A DNA stretch of 27,153 nt from Pseudomonadales bacterium. GTDB taxonomy: Bacteria; Pseudomonadota; Gammaproteobacteria; Pseudomonadales; UBA3067. The stretch covers positions 1 through 27,153 of the forward strand of contig JAESUE010000102.1 of NCBI GenBank assembly GCA_016763235.1, read 5' to 3'. A program made the translations under genes and the position numbers. The first letter of the stretch is position 1. Each line of letters opens with the position of its first letter. Of the stretch, positions 1 through 6,996 are shown piece after piece. The notes beneath the pieces are model-generated. The model did not search any database, had not been told where the DNA came from, and saw nothing but the letters and a program-made list of their open reading frames with translations.

Positions 1-131
1 GCGTAAATATCAAAGAGCCTGGGTTCGCTACTCAATTAGAGCTCGTACATAAGTTCGCATTTATTTCTTTTATTGGCTTGTTTGTTGTTGACACTGGGGA
101 GTCCACATAAGTTGTCACCCCTATTTAGAAA

Positions 132-260
132 ATGCTCTTTAGATCAGCTTTACACAAATGTAAGGGGCTTATACTTGATATTGATGCAACAGAAATTATT
201 GTAAATAAAGCAGAGGCAAAGTGGACGCACAAAAAGAACGCCCACCTCTACGACAGATAA
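132..260 (+). pseudogene. IS1380-type transposase fragment (internal part)
   Basis: Reading from the ATG at 132 gives 42 residues containing LILDIDATEI followed by KAEAKWTHKKN. This matches my recollection of the conserved LDxDAT...K.EA...Y region near the first catalytic Asp of IS1380-family transposases. The frame stops at 258-260, where the family would continue for some 300 residues. The next recognisable piece of the same protein starts near 996 on the same strand, so the transposase is broken and a transglutaminase gene lies between the pieces. Seen: the motif and the early stop. Inferred: family membership and decay. Confidence 0.6.
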
Positions 261-316
261 TTATGAAGGCTTATCTTTTTAGCCCAAAATAGTTGGCCGT
301 CAGCAGCAGGCGCTTG

Positions 317-895
317 CTAATCGTAGACTTCGATGTCTGGCAAGTTCTCATAAACTGCTATGCATGTATTGTATTTTTGTAACGTTTTCACAATCACAGG
401 TAATGGCTCTGGCCATATTCCTTGAATATCAGTTTCAAGGCGGCCTTCTGTACCAAATGCTAACTGCTCTACTGGTGGGGTAAAATTTGCTTCTACACCC
501 TCTTTGTTACCTCTGGGATCAATTCTATACCAGCCGAAATCTTTCAAATAAGCGGCGTTCAAACCATGTAAGCAATATGGCGCGCCGTCACCATTGATGG
601 ATAGGCGCTGATAACATAATCCTGCTGGAACGCCATTTGCTCTTAAGAGCGCAGCCAAAAGGTGGCTTTGAGAGTAGCAATAGCCCGTTTTATGATTTAA
701 AACATCTGAAGCTTTGCACGTAATTATATCTATTTGGAAGTCCCAGCTATGTTTGATCGAGTCTCGAACATACTCGAAACATGCTTTGGCAATTTCTGTG
801 TCTGTTTTCAAGTCAGCTTTTAGTAAACGAGCCGTCTCCTGAATTTCGGGGTCATCCCAATTTATGAATTCAGAACTTTCAACGTACTGCTTCAT
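317..895 (-). CDS. Transglutaminase-like cysteine protease-fold protein
   Basis: The 192-residue product has a complete transglutaminase-like triad: Cys73 in TGYCYSQSHLL, His110 in CLHGLNAAYL and Asp126 in YRIDPRGN. The helix after the Cys and the HGLN/DPRGN spacing fit small bacterial transglutaminase-core proteins, which may act as peptidases, amidases or transamidases; the substrate is unknown. There is no signal peptide or membrane segment, so it is probably cytoplasmic. The frame stays open up to 964, but I chose the ATG at 895 because AGAGAG lies about 8 bases upstream and the protein then begins MKQYVESSEFINW, a natural family N-terminus. It lies between two pieces of an IS1380-like transposase on the other strand, with no co-directional neighbour. 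Its lone position suggests transfer or a rearrangement. Confidence 0.8.
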   Translation of the reverse strand: MKQYVESSEFINWDDPEIQETARLLKADLKTDTEIAKACFEYVRDSIKHSWDFQIDIITCKASDVLNHKTGYCYSQSHLLAALLRANGVPAGLCYQRLSINGDGAPYCLHGLNAAYLKDFGWYRIDPRGNKEGVEANFTPPVEQLAFGTEGRLETDIQGIWPEPLPVIVKTLQKYNTCIAVYENLPDIEVYD

Positions 896-995
896 TGATG
901 GCTCTCTTGTACAGTTAACGAAGGTTTTATGCCGATGGTGGGGCACATTGCTGAAAAAAGACAAGTGCTGCCTGTGATTTCCATGAAGACAATTC

Positions 996-1184
996 TTGCC
1001 TGCGGAATATTTTATCCCGTCATTACAAATTGATGCAGCGAGTTACCAAACAAAGATAATCCAGCACTGCGATGAAAATACTATACGTTATGCTGTTCGC
1101 GCGAAGAAGCGAAAGGATTATTTTGATTGCTCGCGAACTTCTATGAAGAGGTTTTTTTGGGGGGGGGGATCTACAGCCTTGTAA
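996..1184 (+). pseudogene. IS1380-type transposase fragment (later part)
   Basis: The reading frame contains LQIDAASYQTKIIQHCDE followed by IRYAVRAKK. This resembles the D(S/A)ASYQ...I..YC(D/E)...I.YAIRAK segment of IS1380 transposases, which lies downstream of the LDIDATEI block found at 132-260. In an intact element the two blocks would be about 80-90 residues apart; here about 735 bases separate them, including a complete gene on the opposite strand. The frame then runs into T7G10 (1152-1168) and stops. It has only a TTG at its left edge and no ribosome binding site, so I treat it as a remnant. Confidence 0.5.
1159..1168. repeat. Ten-base G homopolymer preceded by T7
   Basis: T7 at 1152-1158 is followed directly by G10 at 1159-1168. 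Such a long G run is rare in a bacterial chromosome of this composition. It lies at the end of the decayed transposase fragment. It could be a slippage hotspot or an assembly or read error. Confidence 0.9.
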
Positions 1185-1316
1185 TTGAACGTGATGAAAA
1201 AACCTTTGTTTAATATCTAACCCATGATTATAGATTTAAACATGCCTAAATAAGACGGGGGAAACTGGCTTTTTCCCGCAGCATAAAACTTTAATTTTAG
1301 CTTATGACACAGCCTT

Positions 1317-1348
1317 TTACGTTCCCACGCTTTTACGTGGGAACGTAA
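1317..1348. repeat. Perfect 13-bp stem palindrome downstream of the acyl-CoA cluster
   Basis: TTACGTTCCCACG (1317-1329) and CGTGGGAACGTAA (1336-1348) are exact reverse complements around a 6-base loop. It lies 37 bases past the end of the last gene of the minus-strand acyl-CoA cluster, so it may end that transcript or protect its 3' end. It lacks a clear T-run on the minus-strand exit side, so a REP-like palindrome is as likely as an intrinsic terminator. Confidence 0.6.
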
Positions 1349-1384
1349 CCCGCCTATCTATTTAAGCGTTAACAGCAACTGCTT

Positions 1385-2557
1385 TTAAGCGTTACGGTAC
1401 ATCGTAACAACCGCTGCACCACCCAAGCCCAAGTTGTGTTGTAGAGCCACTTTCGCCCCTTCAACCTGGCGTTTATCTGCATTACCGCGTAGCTGATTAA
1501 CCAGTTCATAGCATTGCGCTAAACCCGTTGCTCCCAGCGGGTGGCCTTTAGACATTAATCCACCTGATGGATTAACTACAAATTTACCACCGTAAGTGTT
1601 ATCGCCATCATTGATAAACTGAGTGGACTCACCTTCGCCACACAAACCCAAACCTTCATAAGTGATGACTTCGTTGATAGTAAAACAATCATGTAGCTCT
1701 ACCACTTGAACTTCGTCAGGGCCAATTCCGGCCTGATTGTAGACTTGTTCTGCGGCACGACGTGTCATGTCTGAGCCTATTAAGTTAATAGGGTCAGTCC
1801 AGGTATCAGGTGTGTCGGTTGTCATGGCCTGAGCAATAATTTCCACTCCATTACTGATGCCGTGTTTTTTTGCGAAGGCTTCACTGCAAATAATGGCTGC
1901 ACCGGCTCCACATGTTGGCGGACAACACATAAAACGCGTTAAGTAGTCCATGTACAATACGGGCGCACCCATCACGTCCTCTTCCGTCATAGGGGTGTTC
2001 AATAAGGCGTAAGGGTTATTCATGGCATGTTTGCGCGTTTTAACCGATACTTTTGCAAAAATATCGGCTGAAGCATCATATTTGTCCATATAATAGTGAC
2101 CCGCTGCGCCAAAGCAACGCAGTGCCAAAGGTCCTTCAGGGTAGCCTTTGTCATCAAGAACTTTTAGAAAGTTATCGAAGGGTGACTCGCGGTCATCCCA
2201 GTGAGAGCCTAAAGCACCGGCTTGCATTTCTTCAAAACCGAAAGCCAGTGCACACTCTACCGCACCACTTTGCACGGCTTGACGGGCCAAAAATATAGCT
2301 GTAGAACCGGTTGAGCAGTTATTATTAACGTTAATAACTGGAATGCCGGTTTGAAAGGCATCATAAAGTGCGCTTTGTCCGCTAGTAGAGTCTCCGTAAA
2401 CATAACCGGCATAAGCCTGCTCTATCAATTTGTGATCAATACCAGCATCTTTAATAGCACCTTTTATCGCTGTTGATGCCATTACTCGGTAAGGTTCAGA
2501 TTTTCCTGGTTTGGAAAACTTCACCATGTCAACGCCCGCTACTATCACCTTGCTCAT
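1385..2557 (-). CDS. SCP-x-type thiolase (lipid-transfer protein/acetyl-CoA acetyltransferase family)
   Basis: This 390-residue protein is a thiolase of the sterol-carrier-protein-x group. Such enzymes cleave 3-ketoacyl-CoAs, often branched or sterol-derived, to a shortened acyl-CoA and acetyl- or propionyl-CoA. The nucleophile is Cys81 in NNNCSTGS. The SCP2-type HDCF motif is present in VELHDCFTINE, and the C-terminal GGLMSKGHPLGATG loop supplies the His. Both Cys residues expected in this subfamily are therefore there, and the length is full. GGGAG lies about 8 bases before the ATG. It is the last gene of the minus-strand cluster and is separated from the upstream SDR gene by a short MITE-like repeat (2600-2667). 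No DUF35/OB-fold partner gene, often paired with such thiolases, is visible. The exact substrate is unknown. Confidence 0.88.
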   Translation of the reverse strand: MSKVIVAGVDMVKFSKPGKSEPYRVMASTAIKGAIKDAGIDHKLIEQAYAGYVYGDSTSGQSALYDAFQTGIPVINVNNNCSTGSTAIFLARQAVQSGAVECALAFGFEEMQAGALGSHWDDRESPFDNFLKVLDDKGYPEGPLALRCFGAAGHYYMDKYDASADIFAKVSVKTRKHAMNNPYALLNTPMTEEDVMGAPVLYMDYLTRFMCCPPTCGAGAAIICSEAFAKKHGISNGVEIIAQAMTTDTPDTWTDPINLIGSDMTRRAAEQVYNQAGIGPDEVQVVELHDCFTINEVITYEGLGLCGEGESTQFINDGDNTYGGKFVVNPSGGLMSKGHPLGATGLAQCYELVNQLRGNADKRQVEGAKVALQHNLGLGGAAVVTMYRNA

Positions 2558-2599
2558 ATTCTTTCTCCCTGTCTTTTAAAATTAAATATAACGTGTTTA

Positions 2600-2667
2600 G
2601 TAACTACTCAGCTCACGCTAAAATTTAAACGCAATCTGAACAGTTACAGAGTTCGCTTAGTCGTTAC
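2600..2667 (+). repeat. MITE-like repeat, short form (copy E)
   Basis: This 68-bp sequence begins GTAACTACTCAGCTCACGC and ends AGTTCGCTTAGTCGTTAC. The two ends are imperfect inverted repeats (GTAAC..CTCAGC at one end, GCT.AG..GTTAC at the other). It matches the outer parts of the long copies at 6841-6980 and 21496-21625 but lacks their central ~70 bp. It sits between the SDR gene and the last thiolase gene. Confidence 0.85.
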
Positions 2668-2738
2668 AGTATTTGCTCCGTTATTATGAATATCTCTCTG
2701 CAAAATTCAGCGTCCTTCGGCAACTAAAGAGCAAGCTC

Positions 2739-3512
2739 CTATTTTGCTCGCAAACGAGTCGCTGCATCCAGGCGAATTGTTTCACCATTGATGTAGGCAT
2801 TCTCAACAATAAACTCGCAGCAATGGGCAAACTCCTGCATATCACCACAGCGCTTTGGTGATTCAATCATATCCACCAATGACTCAATTACTTTGTCACC
2901 AAGGGCATCCACCATGGGGGTGCGAAACAGCCCTGGCGCAATGGCATTCACTCGTATCCCTAAAGGGCCTAGCTCACGGGCAGCAGGTAAATTAATACCA
3001 ATGATGCCCGCTTTGGATGCCGCATAAGCACTTTGGCCAATTTGGCCTTCGTAGGCCGCACCCGATGATACGTTAATAATAACGCCTCTTTCTTCAGCCT
3101 TTTCAAGCGGATTTTTAGCCATAACAGCCGCACACTTGCTCATCACATTAAAGATACCGATCAAGTTAACCGATGTAACATGGGAAAACTTTTTTAATCG
3201 TGTGGGGTTACCATCACGATCGAGTACTTTGCAGGGAGCCGGAATGCCAGCGCAGTTAATATTGATGTCGATAACACCAAATTTTTCTAGCACCTGCTCA
3301 ATGGCAGATTGAACTGATTCCTCACTGGTAACATCGGCAACACAGAATAAACAGCCTTCATCACCTATTGCTGCAGCCGTTGCTTTTCCAGCGTCTTCAT
3401 TCAGATCTAAAATGGCAACCTTGGCACCTTTTTCGGCAAAATAACGTGCCGTTGCCTGACCTAGGCCAGAGGCACCGCCACTAATGACTACAACTTTATT
3501 TTTTACTATCAT
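2739..3512 (-). CDS. Short-chain dehydrogenase, 3-hydroxyacyl-CoA dehydrogenase type 2-like
   Basis: This 257-residue classical SDR has the NAD-binding GGASGLGQA motif at residues 11-19, Asp at the end of the second strand (AILDLN) favouring NAD over NADP, NCAG at the active-site strand, the catalytic Ser in INVSSGAAYEGQIGQ and the YAASK Tyr/Lys pair. The AYEGQIGQSAYAASKAG stretch is characteristic of the HSD17B10/3-hydroxyacyl-CoA dehydrogenase type 2 group, which oxidises 3-hydroxy-(2-methyl)acyl-CoAs and some hydroxysteroids. In this cluster it would be the second oxidation, acting before a thiolase. GAGAG precedes the ATG by about 8 bases; the upstream acyl-CoA dehydrogenase gene ends 28 bases away, so co-transcription is likely. 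Confidence 0.88.
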   Translation of the reverse strand: MIVKNKVVVISGGASGLGQATARYFAEKGAKVAILDLNEDAGKATAAAIGDEGCLFCVADVTSEESVQSAIEQVLEKFGVIDININCAGIPAPCKVLDRDGNPTRLKKFSHVTSVNLIGIFNVMSKCAAVMAKNPLEKAEERGVIINVSSGAAYEGQIGQSAYAASKAGIIGINLPAARELGPLGIRVNAIAPGLFRTPMVDALGDKVIESLVDMIESPKRCGDMQEFAHCCEFIVENAYINGETIRLDAATRLRAK

Positions 3513-3540
3513 GGATTACTCTCGTTATACGGTATAACGT

Positions 3541-4686
3541 TTATCTGAACGCTTGAACACCCGTTAAAGACCGGGCAATCAGCAGTTTCTGGATTTCAGT
3601 TGTGCCATCAGGAATGGGGCCGATAATGGCTTCTCGAACCAGGCGCTCAACAATGAAGTCTTTGGTAACACCGCAGCCACCGTGGATTTGCAATGCATCG
3701 CGGGTTGCTCTTACTGCCATTTCTGTTCCGTACCATTTAGCCATGGCGCATTCTTTGTCACAACGTAGGCCTTGATCAATCATATCTGCTGCACGCAGTG
3801 CCAACAAACGCGCGGCATCGATTTCAGTGGCCATAGTCGCGAGCTTATCAGCGATTAGCTGATGACCAGCAATTTGTTTGCCATGCTGTATGCGCTCCTG
3901 GCTGTATTTAATGGCTTCATCCATGGCGCGACGTGCAAGGCTATAACCCCACGCGCCCATATGGCAGCGTGCACGCTCAAAGGTGACTAGCGTGTTTTTC
4001 AGCCCTGTGCCAATGCCACCAATGGTGTTGCTTACGGGTACACGCACATCCGACAGAAAAATTTGAGCGGTGGATTGGCCATTGAGCGCCATTTTGGGAA
4101 TACCACGAACCTCATAACCATGGTCTTCGCGATCAATCAAAATATGAGTGAGTTCGCCTTCTCCGGTTTTGCAGGTACAAACAAAAAAGTCTGAGTATTC
4201 GCCATTGCTGATCCAGGTTTTTTCGCCATTGATAATCCAGTCATCGCCATCACGCACGGCGCGGGTACCGACCGCTGCTACATCAGAACCTACGTTCGGC
4301 TCTGAAATACCAACACTGCCAATTAATTCACCCGCCATCAGGCCAGGTACGTAGCGGCTTTTTATCTCGTTGGAAGCACCGCCAATTAACAGATCAGCAA
4401 CGACAGTATTGATAACCAGTGGCAAGCCAATATCGATGGAGGTATAAGCGACTTCTTCAAACAAGCGCAAGTGAGTCACCCAGTCTAGCCCCATGCCACC
4501 ATACTCCTCTGGGTGAGGGGCATTCACCAACCCAAACTCAGCAAGTTGCTTCATCCAACCGAGCATTTTTTCTTTGGGAATAAATCCATCTCCATGAGCA
4601 ATAAATTCCGGCTCAATGGTTTTATCGAGTAGTTTGCGCAAGCCCTGAGTGGCAAGGCGTTGCTCTTCTGTCATTTGGGAACTCAT
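3541..4686 (-). CDS. Acyl-CoA dehydrogenase with Asp at the usual catalytic Glu position
   Basis: This 381-residue flavoprotein has the standard acyl-CoA dehydrogenase layout: an N-terminal helical domain (EYGGMGLDWV), a middle beta domain with GISEPNVGSD and GEKTWISNG contacting FAD and substrate, and a C-terminal helical domain with QIHGGCGVTKD. It would introduce the alpha,beta double bond in the acyl-CoA, passing electrons to ETF. The usual catalytic YEGT of short/medium-chain enzymes reads IPDGT here, putting Asp360 where Glu is expected. That changes base length and may reflect an unusual substrate (for example cyclic or branched) or relocation of the base. It is followed after 28 bases by the SDR gene and preceded by the second thiolase gene (32-base gap), so it is part of the operon. 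Substrate not determined. Confidence 0.9.
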   Translation of the reverse strand: MSSQMTEEQRLATQGLRKLLDKTIEPEFIAHGDGFIPKEKMLGWMKQLAEFGLVNAPHPEEYGGMGLDWVTHLRLFEEVAYTSIDIGLPLVINTVVADLLIGGASNEIKSRYVPGLMAGELIGSVGISEPNVGSDVAAVGTRAVRDGDDWIINGEKTWISNGEYSDFFVCTCKTGEGELTHILIDREDHGYEVRGIPKMALNGQSTAQIFLSDVRVPVSNTIGGIGTGLKNTLVTFERARCHMGAWGYSLARRAMDEAIKYSQERIQHGKQIAGHQLIADKLATMATEIDAARLLALRAADMIDQGLRCDKECAMAKWYGTEMAVRATRDALQIHGGCGVTKDFIVERLVREAIIGPIPDGTTEIQKLLIARSLTGVQAFR

Positions 4687-4718
4687 TGTTATCTCATTCC
4701 TTTCTTCTGATTTTGTAA

Positions 4719-5957
4719 CTATTTAGCAAATATATTGATGGCCACGGCGGCTTCTTCTATGCCGAGCAAACCACCGCTGTTTTCTTGAATAGCGTGTTTT
4801 GCACCTTCAACCTGACGCGCACCGGCTTCGCCACGTAATTGCATCACCAGTTCATAAATTTGACCCAAACCTGTAGCACCTATGGGGTGCCCCTTGGACT
4901 CAAGGCCACCCGAGGGATTAACCGGAATGCGTCCGCCGATGGTAAAATCCCCTCGCTCTGCAGCCGGGCCCGCCTCACCAAAGTTAACTAAACCCAAGTT
5001 TTCAACGTGCATCACTTCACCCATTGCGGTGGCATCATGCACCTCGGCTACATCAATATCTTTCGGGCCAATACCAGCAAGCTCATAGGCTTGTTTTCCC
5101 GCAAGATGTTCGCAATGTAATTCAGGTTTATCCGCTGAGCGACTGGTCGCACTGCGTACAACAGACGCTAACACTTTTATCGCACGCTTACGTTCAACAC
5201 CGAGGCGTTTCAAACCTTCTGCGTTACAAACCACAACTGCAGCAGCGCCATCGGATATCGGCGCACACATGGGCAGGGTTAATGGATAGGTAATAGGTGG
5301 TGCGGCAAGCACTTCGTCTACGGTATAGGGCTTACGGTATTGCGCCAAAACATTGTGTTCTGAGTGCTGATGGTTTTTGGCGCAAATAGCCGCTATTTGA
5401 CGCTGCGTAGTACCGTAGTTTTGCATATGTTGACGACAGAATGCGGCATACACCTTCATGAACAAACTGTAGGGGCGATCAGATTCGTGGCCGTCAGGAA
5501 CCTCAAAGCCTTCCGAGGGTGCCAGTAATTTTTTAAGATTATCTTCGGGATTGCTAACATCCCAGCCACCGTCAAATACTGAAAACATTTTCGCCTTGTC
5601 GGCAATGTTCATTTTTTCAGCACCCACAGCAAGGGCAATATCGCAACTGCCTGCTTTCAGCATTTGTACGGCCAGATAAAAACCTGAGCTTCCCGATGCG
5701 CAGGCATTTTCAATATTAAATACAGGAATACCTTCAATGCCATTTTTAGCCAGTAGAATTTGGCCAGGAATAAGCGTTTGCCCTTGAAGGCTGCCTTGGG
5801 TAACACCGGTATAAAAAGCAGATTGTATTGCTGATTTTTCACAACCCGCATCTTTTAACGATGCATCGACCGCTTCCCCCACGAGGCTTTCAAGAGTGCG
5901 GTCCATATGACGCCCAAATTTTGTCATTCCCACACCAACAACATAAATATCTGGCAT
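4719..5957 (-). CDS. SCP-x-type thiolase-fold protein lacking the HDCF cysteine
   Basis: This 412-residue protein is a thiolase superfamily member of the SCP-x/lipid-transfer group. From the chosen start the nucleophilic Cys86 lies in NIENACASGSSG and the His loop is GGLESKGHPIGATG. The segment equivalent to HDCF reads VHDATAMGE, so the second Cys of SCP2-type thiolases is absent; the C-terminus (ENSGGLLGIEEAA) has no CxG Cys either. It may therefore not perform ordinary thiolysis. Relatives without the second Cys include retro-aldolase-type lipid-transfer proteins, but those usually need a DUF35 partner, not seen here. The frame is open eight codons further (5981), but GAGG lies 7-8 bases before the ATG at 5957. 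It is flanked by the acyl-CoA dehydrogenase and crotonase genes. Confidence 0.85.
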   Translation of the reverse strand: MPDIYVVGVGMTKFGRHMDRTLESLVGEAVDASLKDAGCEKSAIQSAFYTGVTQGSLQGQTLIPGQILLAKNGIEGIPVFNIENACASGSSGFYLAVQMLKAGSCDIALAVGAEKMNIADKAKMFSVFDGGWDVSNPEDNLKKLLAPSEGFEVPDGHESDRPYSLFMKVYAAFCRQHMQNYGTTQRQIAAICAKNHQHSEHNVLAQYRKPYTVDEVLAAPPITYPLTLPMCAPISDGAAAVVVCNAEGLKRLGVERKRAIKVLASVVRSATSRSADKPELHCEHLAGKQAYELAGIGPKDIDVAEVHDATAMGEVMHVENLGLVNFGEAGPAAERGDFTIGGRIPVNPSGGLESKGHPIGATGLGQIYELVMQLRGEAGARQVEGAKHAIQENSGGLLGIEEAAVAINIFAK

Positions 5958-6018
5958 TATTTTTCCTCTGATGAAAGCCAATATGAAACTAATTTTGTGT
6001 AACTAAAAACGGTGCAGC

Positions 6019-6807
6019 TTAGCGGCCTCTAAAAAGGGGTTTACGTTTTTCTGCGAAGGCTTTCAAACCCTCAAACATATCAAATGAACGCATGTGTTTA
6101 CGCAGCATCACTTGCTCGTGCTCAAGAGCAGCATCACGACTTTTGTCGAGAGAGGCATTCGCAACAGCTTTCATCCTGCGTAAAGCCACCGGGCTTTTTT
6201 GAGCAATTTCTTCCGCCAGGTTTTGAGTTGCTTCAATTAACTTTTCTGCAGAAACCACCTCATTCACAAAACCATAGGTTTGCATTTCTCTCGCCGATAA
6301 GGTTTTCCCAGTAAACAGTAGGTATTTAGCCACATTTTGAGGAACCAGTCGAGGCAGTATGGCCGCGCCCCCTCCACCAGGATAAACACCAAAATTGGCA
6401 TGAGCATCGCCGATTTTAGCTTCATCACACGCCACCACAATATCGCAGCTCATGGCCGTTTCAAGCCCACCCGCTAAAGTAATACCATTGAGGGCAGCAA
6501 TAACCGGCTTAGGGAAATCGCGCAACACGGCCAAGAGGTTAGCGGCAACACGATCGAGAAAATCATCTTCCCCTGGAGGAAGGTCAGCGCTTTCCAACAC
6601 TTCTTTTAAATCCGCTCCTGCACAAAATGCGGTGCCCGCTCCGGTCACTACCAACACCCTGATTTTTTCGTCAGCGGCTATTTCAGGTAGGTATTTTTCA
6701 AAAAGTGTGATCATTTCAAGGTTGATGGCATTCATTGCCTTAACCCGATTCAAGGTTAACCAAGCCACTGGGCCACGGACCTCAAACAATAGTGCTGCGT
6801 CATTCAT
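6019..6807 (-). CDS. Enoyl-CoA hydratase/isomerase (crotonase) family protein
   Basis: The 262-residue product has the crotonase fold signature: oxyanion-hole segments AFCAGADLKE (about 60-69) and NGITLAGGLE (107-116), then SCDIVVACDEAKIGDAHANFG and PGGGGAAILPRL. Glu116 corresponds to the first catalytic Glu of rat enoyl-CoA hydratase (Glu144). The second (Glu164) aligns with His136, so classical hydration through a Glu pair is doubtful. It could be a hydratase with altered chemistry, an isomerase or another crotonase. AGAGGG lies about 7 bases before the ATG. A long MITE-like repeat separates it from the upstream ligase gene; downstream is the thiolase-fold gene. Membership in the acyl-CoA pathway is clear from context, the exact reaction is not. 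Confidence 0.87.
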   Translation of the reverse strand: MNDAALLFEVRGPVAWLTLNRVKAMNAINLEMITLFEKYLPEIAADEKIRVLVVTGAGTAFCAGADLKEVLESADLPPGEDDFLDRVAANLLAVLRDFPKPVIAALNGITLAGGLETAMSCDIVVACDEAKIGDAHANFGVYPGGGGAAILPRLVPQNVAKYLLFTGKTLSAREMQTYGFVNEVVSAEKLIEATQNLAEEIAQKSPVALRRMKAVANASLDKSRDAALEHEQVMLRKHMRSFDMFEGLKAFAEKRKPLFRGR

Positions 6808-6840
6808 GCTTCCACCCTCTTTTGACTAGTTCTGAAAATT

Positions 6841-6980
6841 GGTAACTATTCAGCTCACGCTCAAATTCGTGCATAACAGCGTTAAAAAATGATCATTTAT
6901 AGGTATAAACTCGCATTTTTCGCCTTGTTCTGCTCAAGTTTGAACGCAATCTGAACAGCTACAGAGTTCGCTGAGTAGTT
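6841..6980 (+). repeat. MITE-like repeat, long form (copy A)
   Basis: This ~140-bp intergenic sequence begins GGTAACTATTCAGCTCACGC and ends AGAGTTCGCTGAGTAGTT, with imperfect inverted ends. The centre contains AATGATCATT and an A/T-rich stretch, then GTTCTGCTCAAGTTTGAACG. It is closely similar to copy B at 21496-21625, over 14 kb away. It lies between the frameshifted ligase and the crotonase gene, inside the apparent operon. Confidence 0.9.
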
Positions 6981-6996
6981 GAAAAATTGTTAGTGA

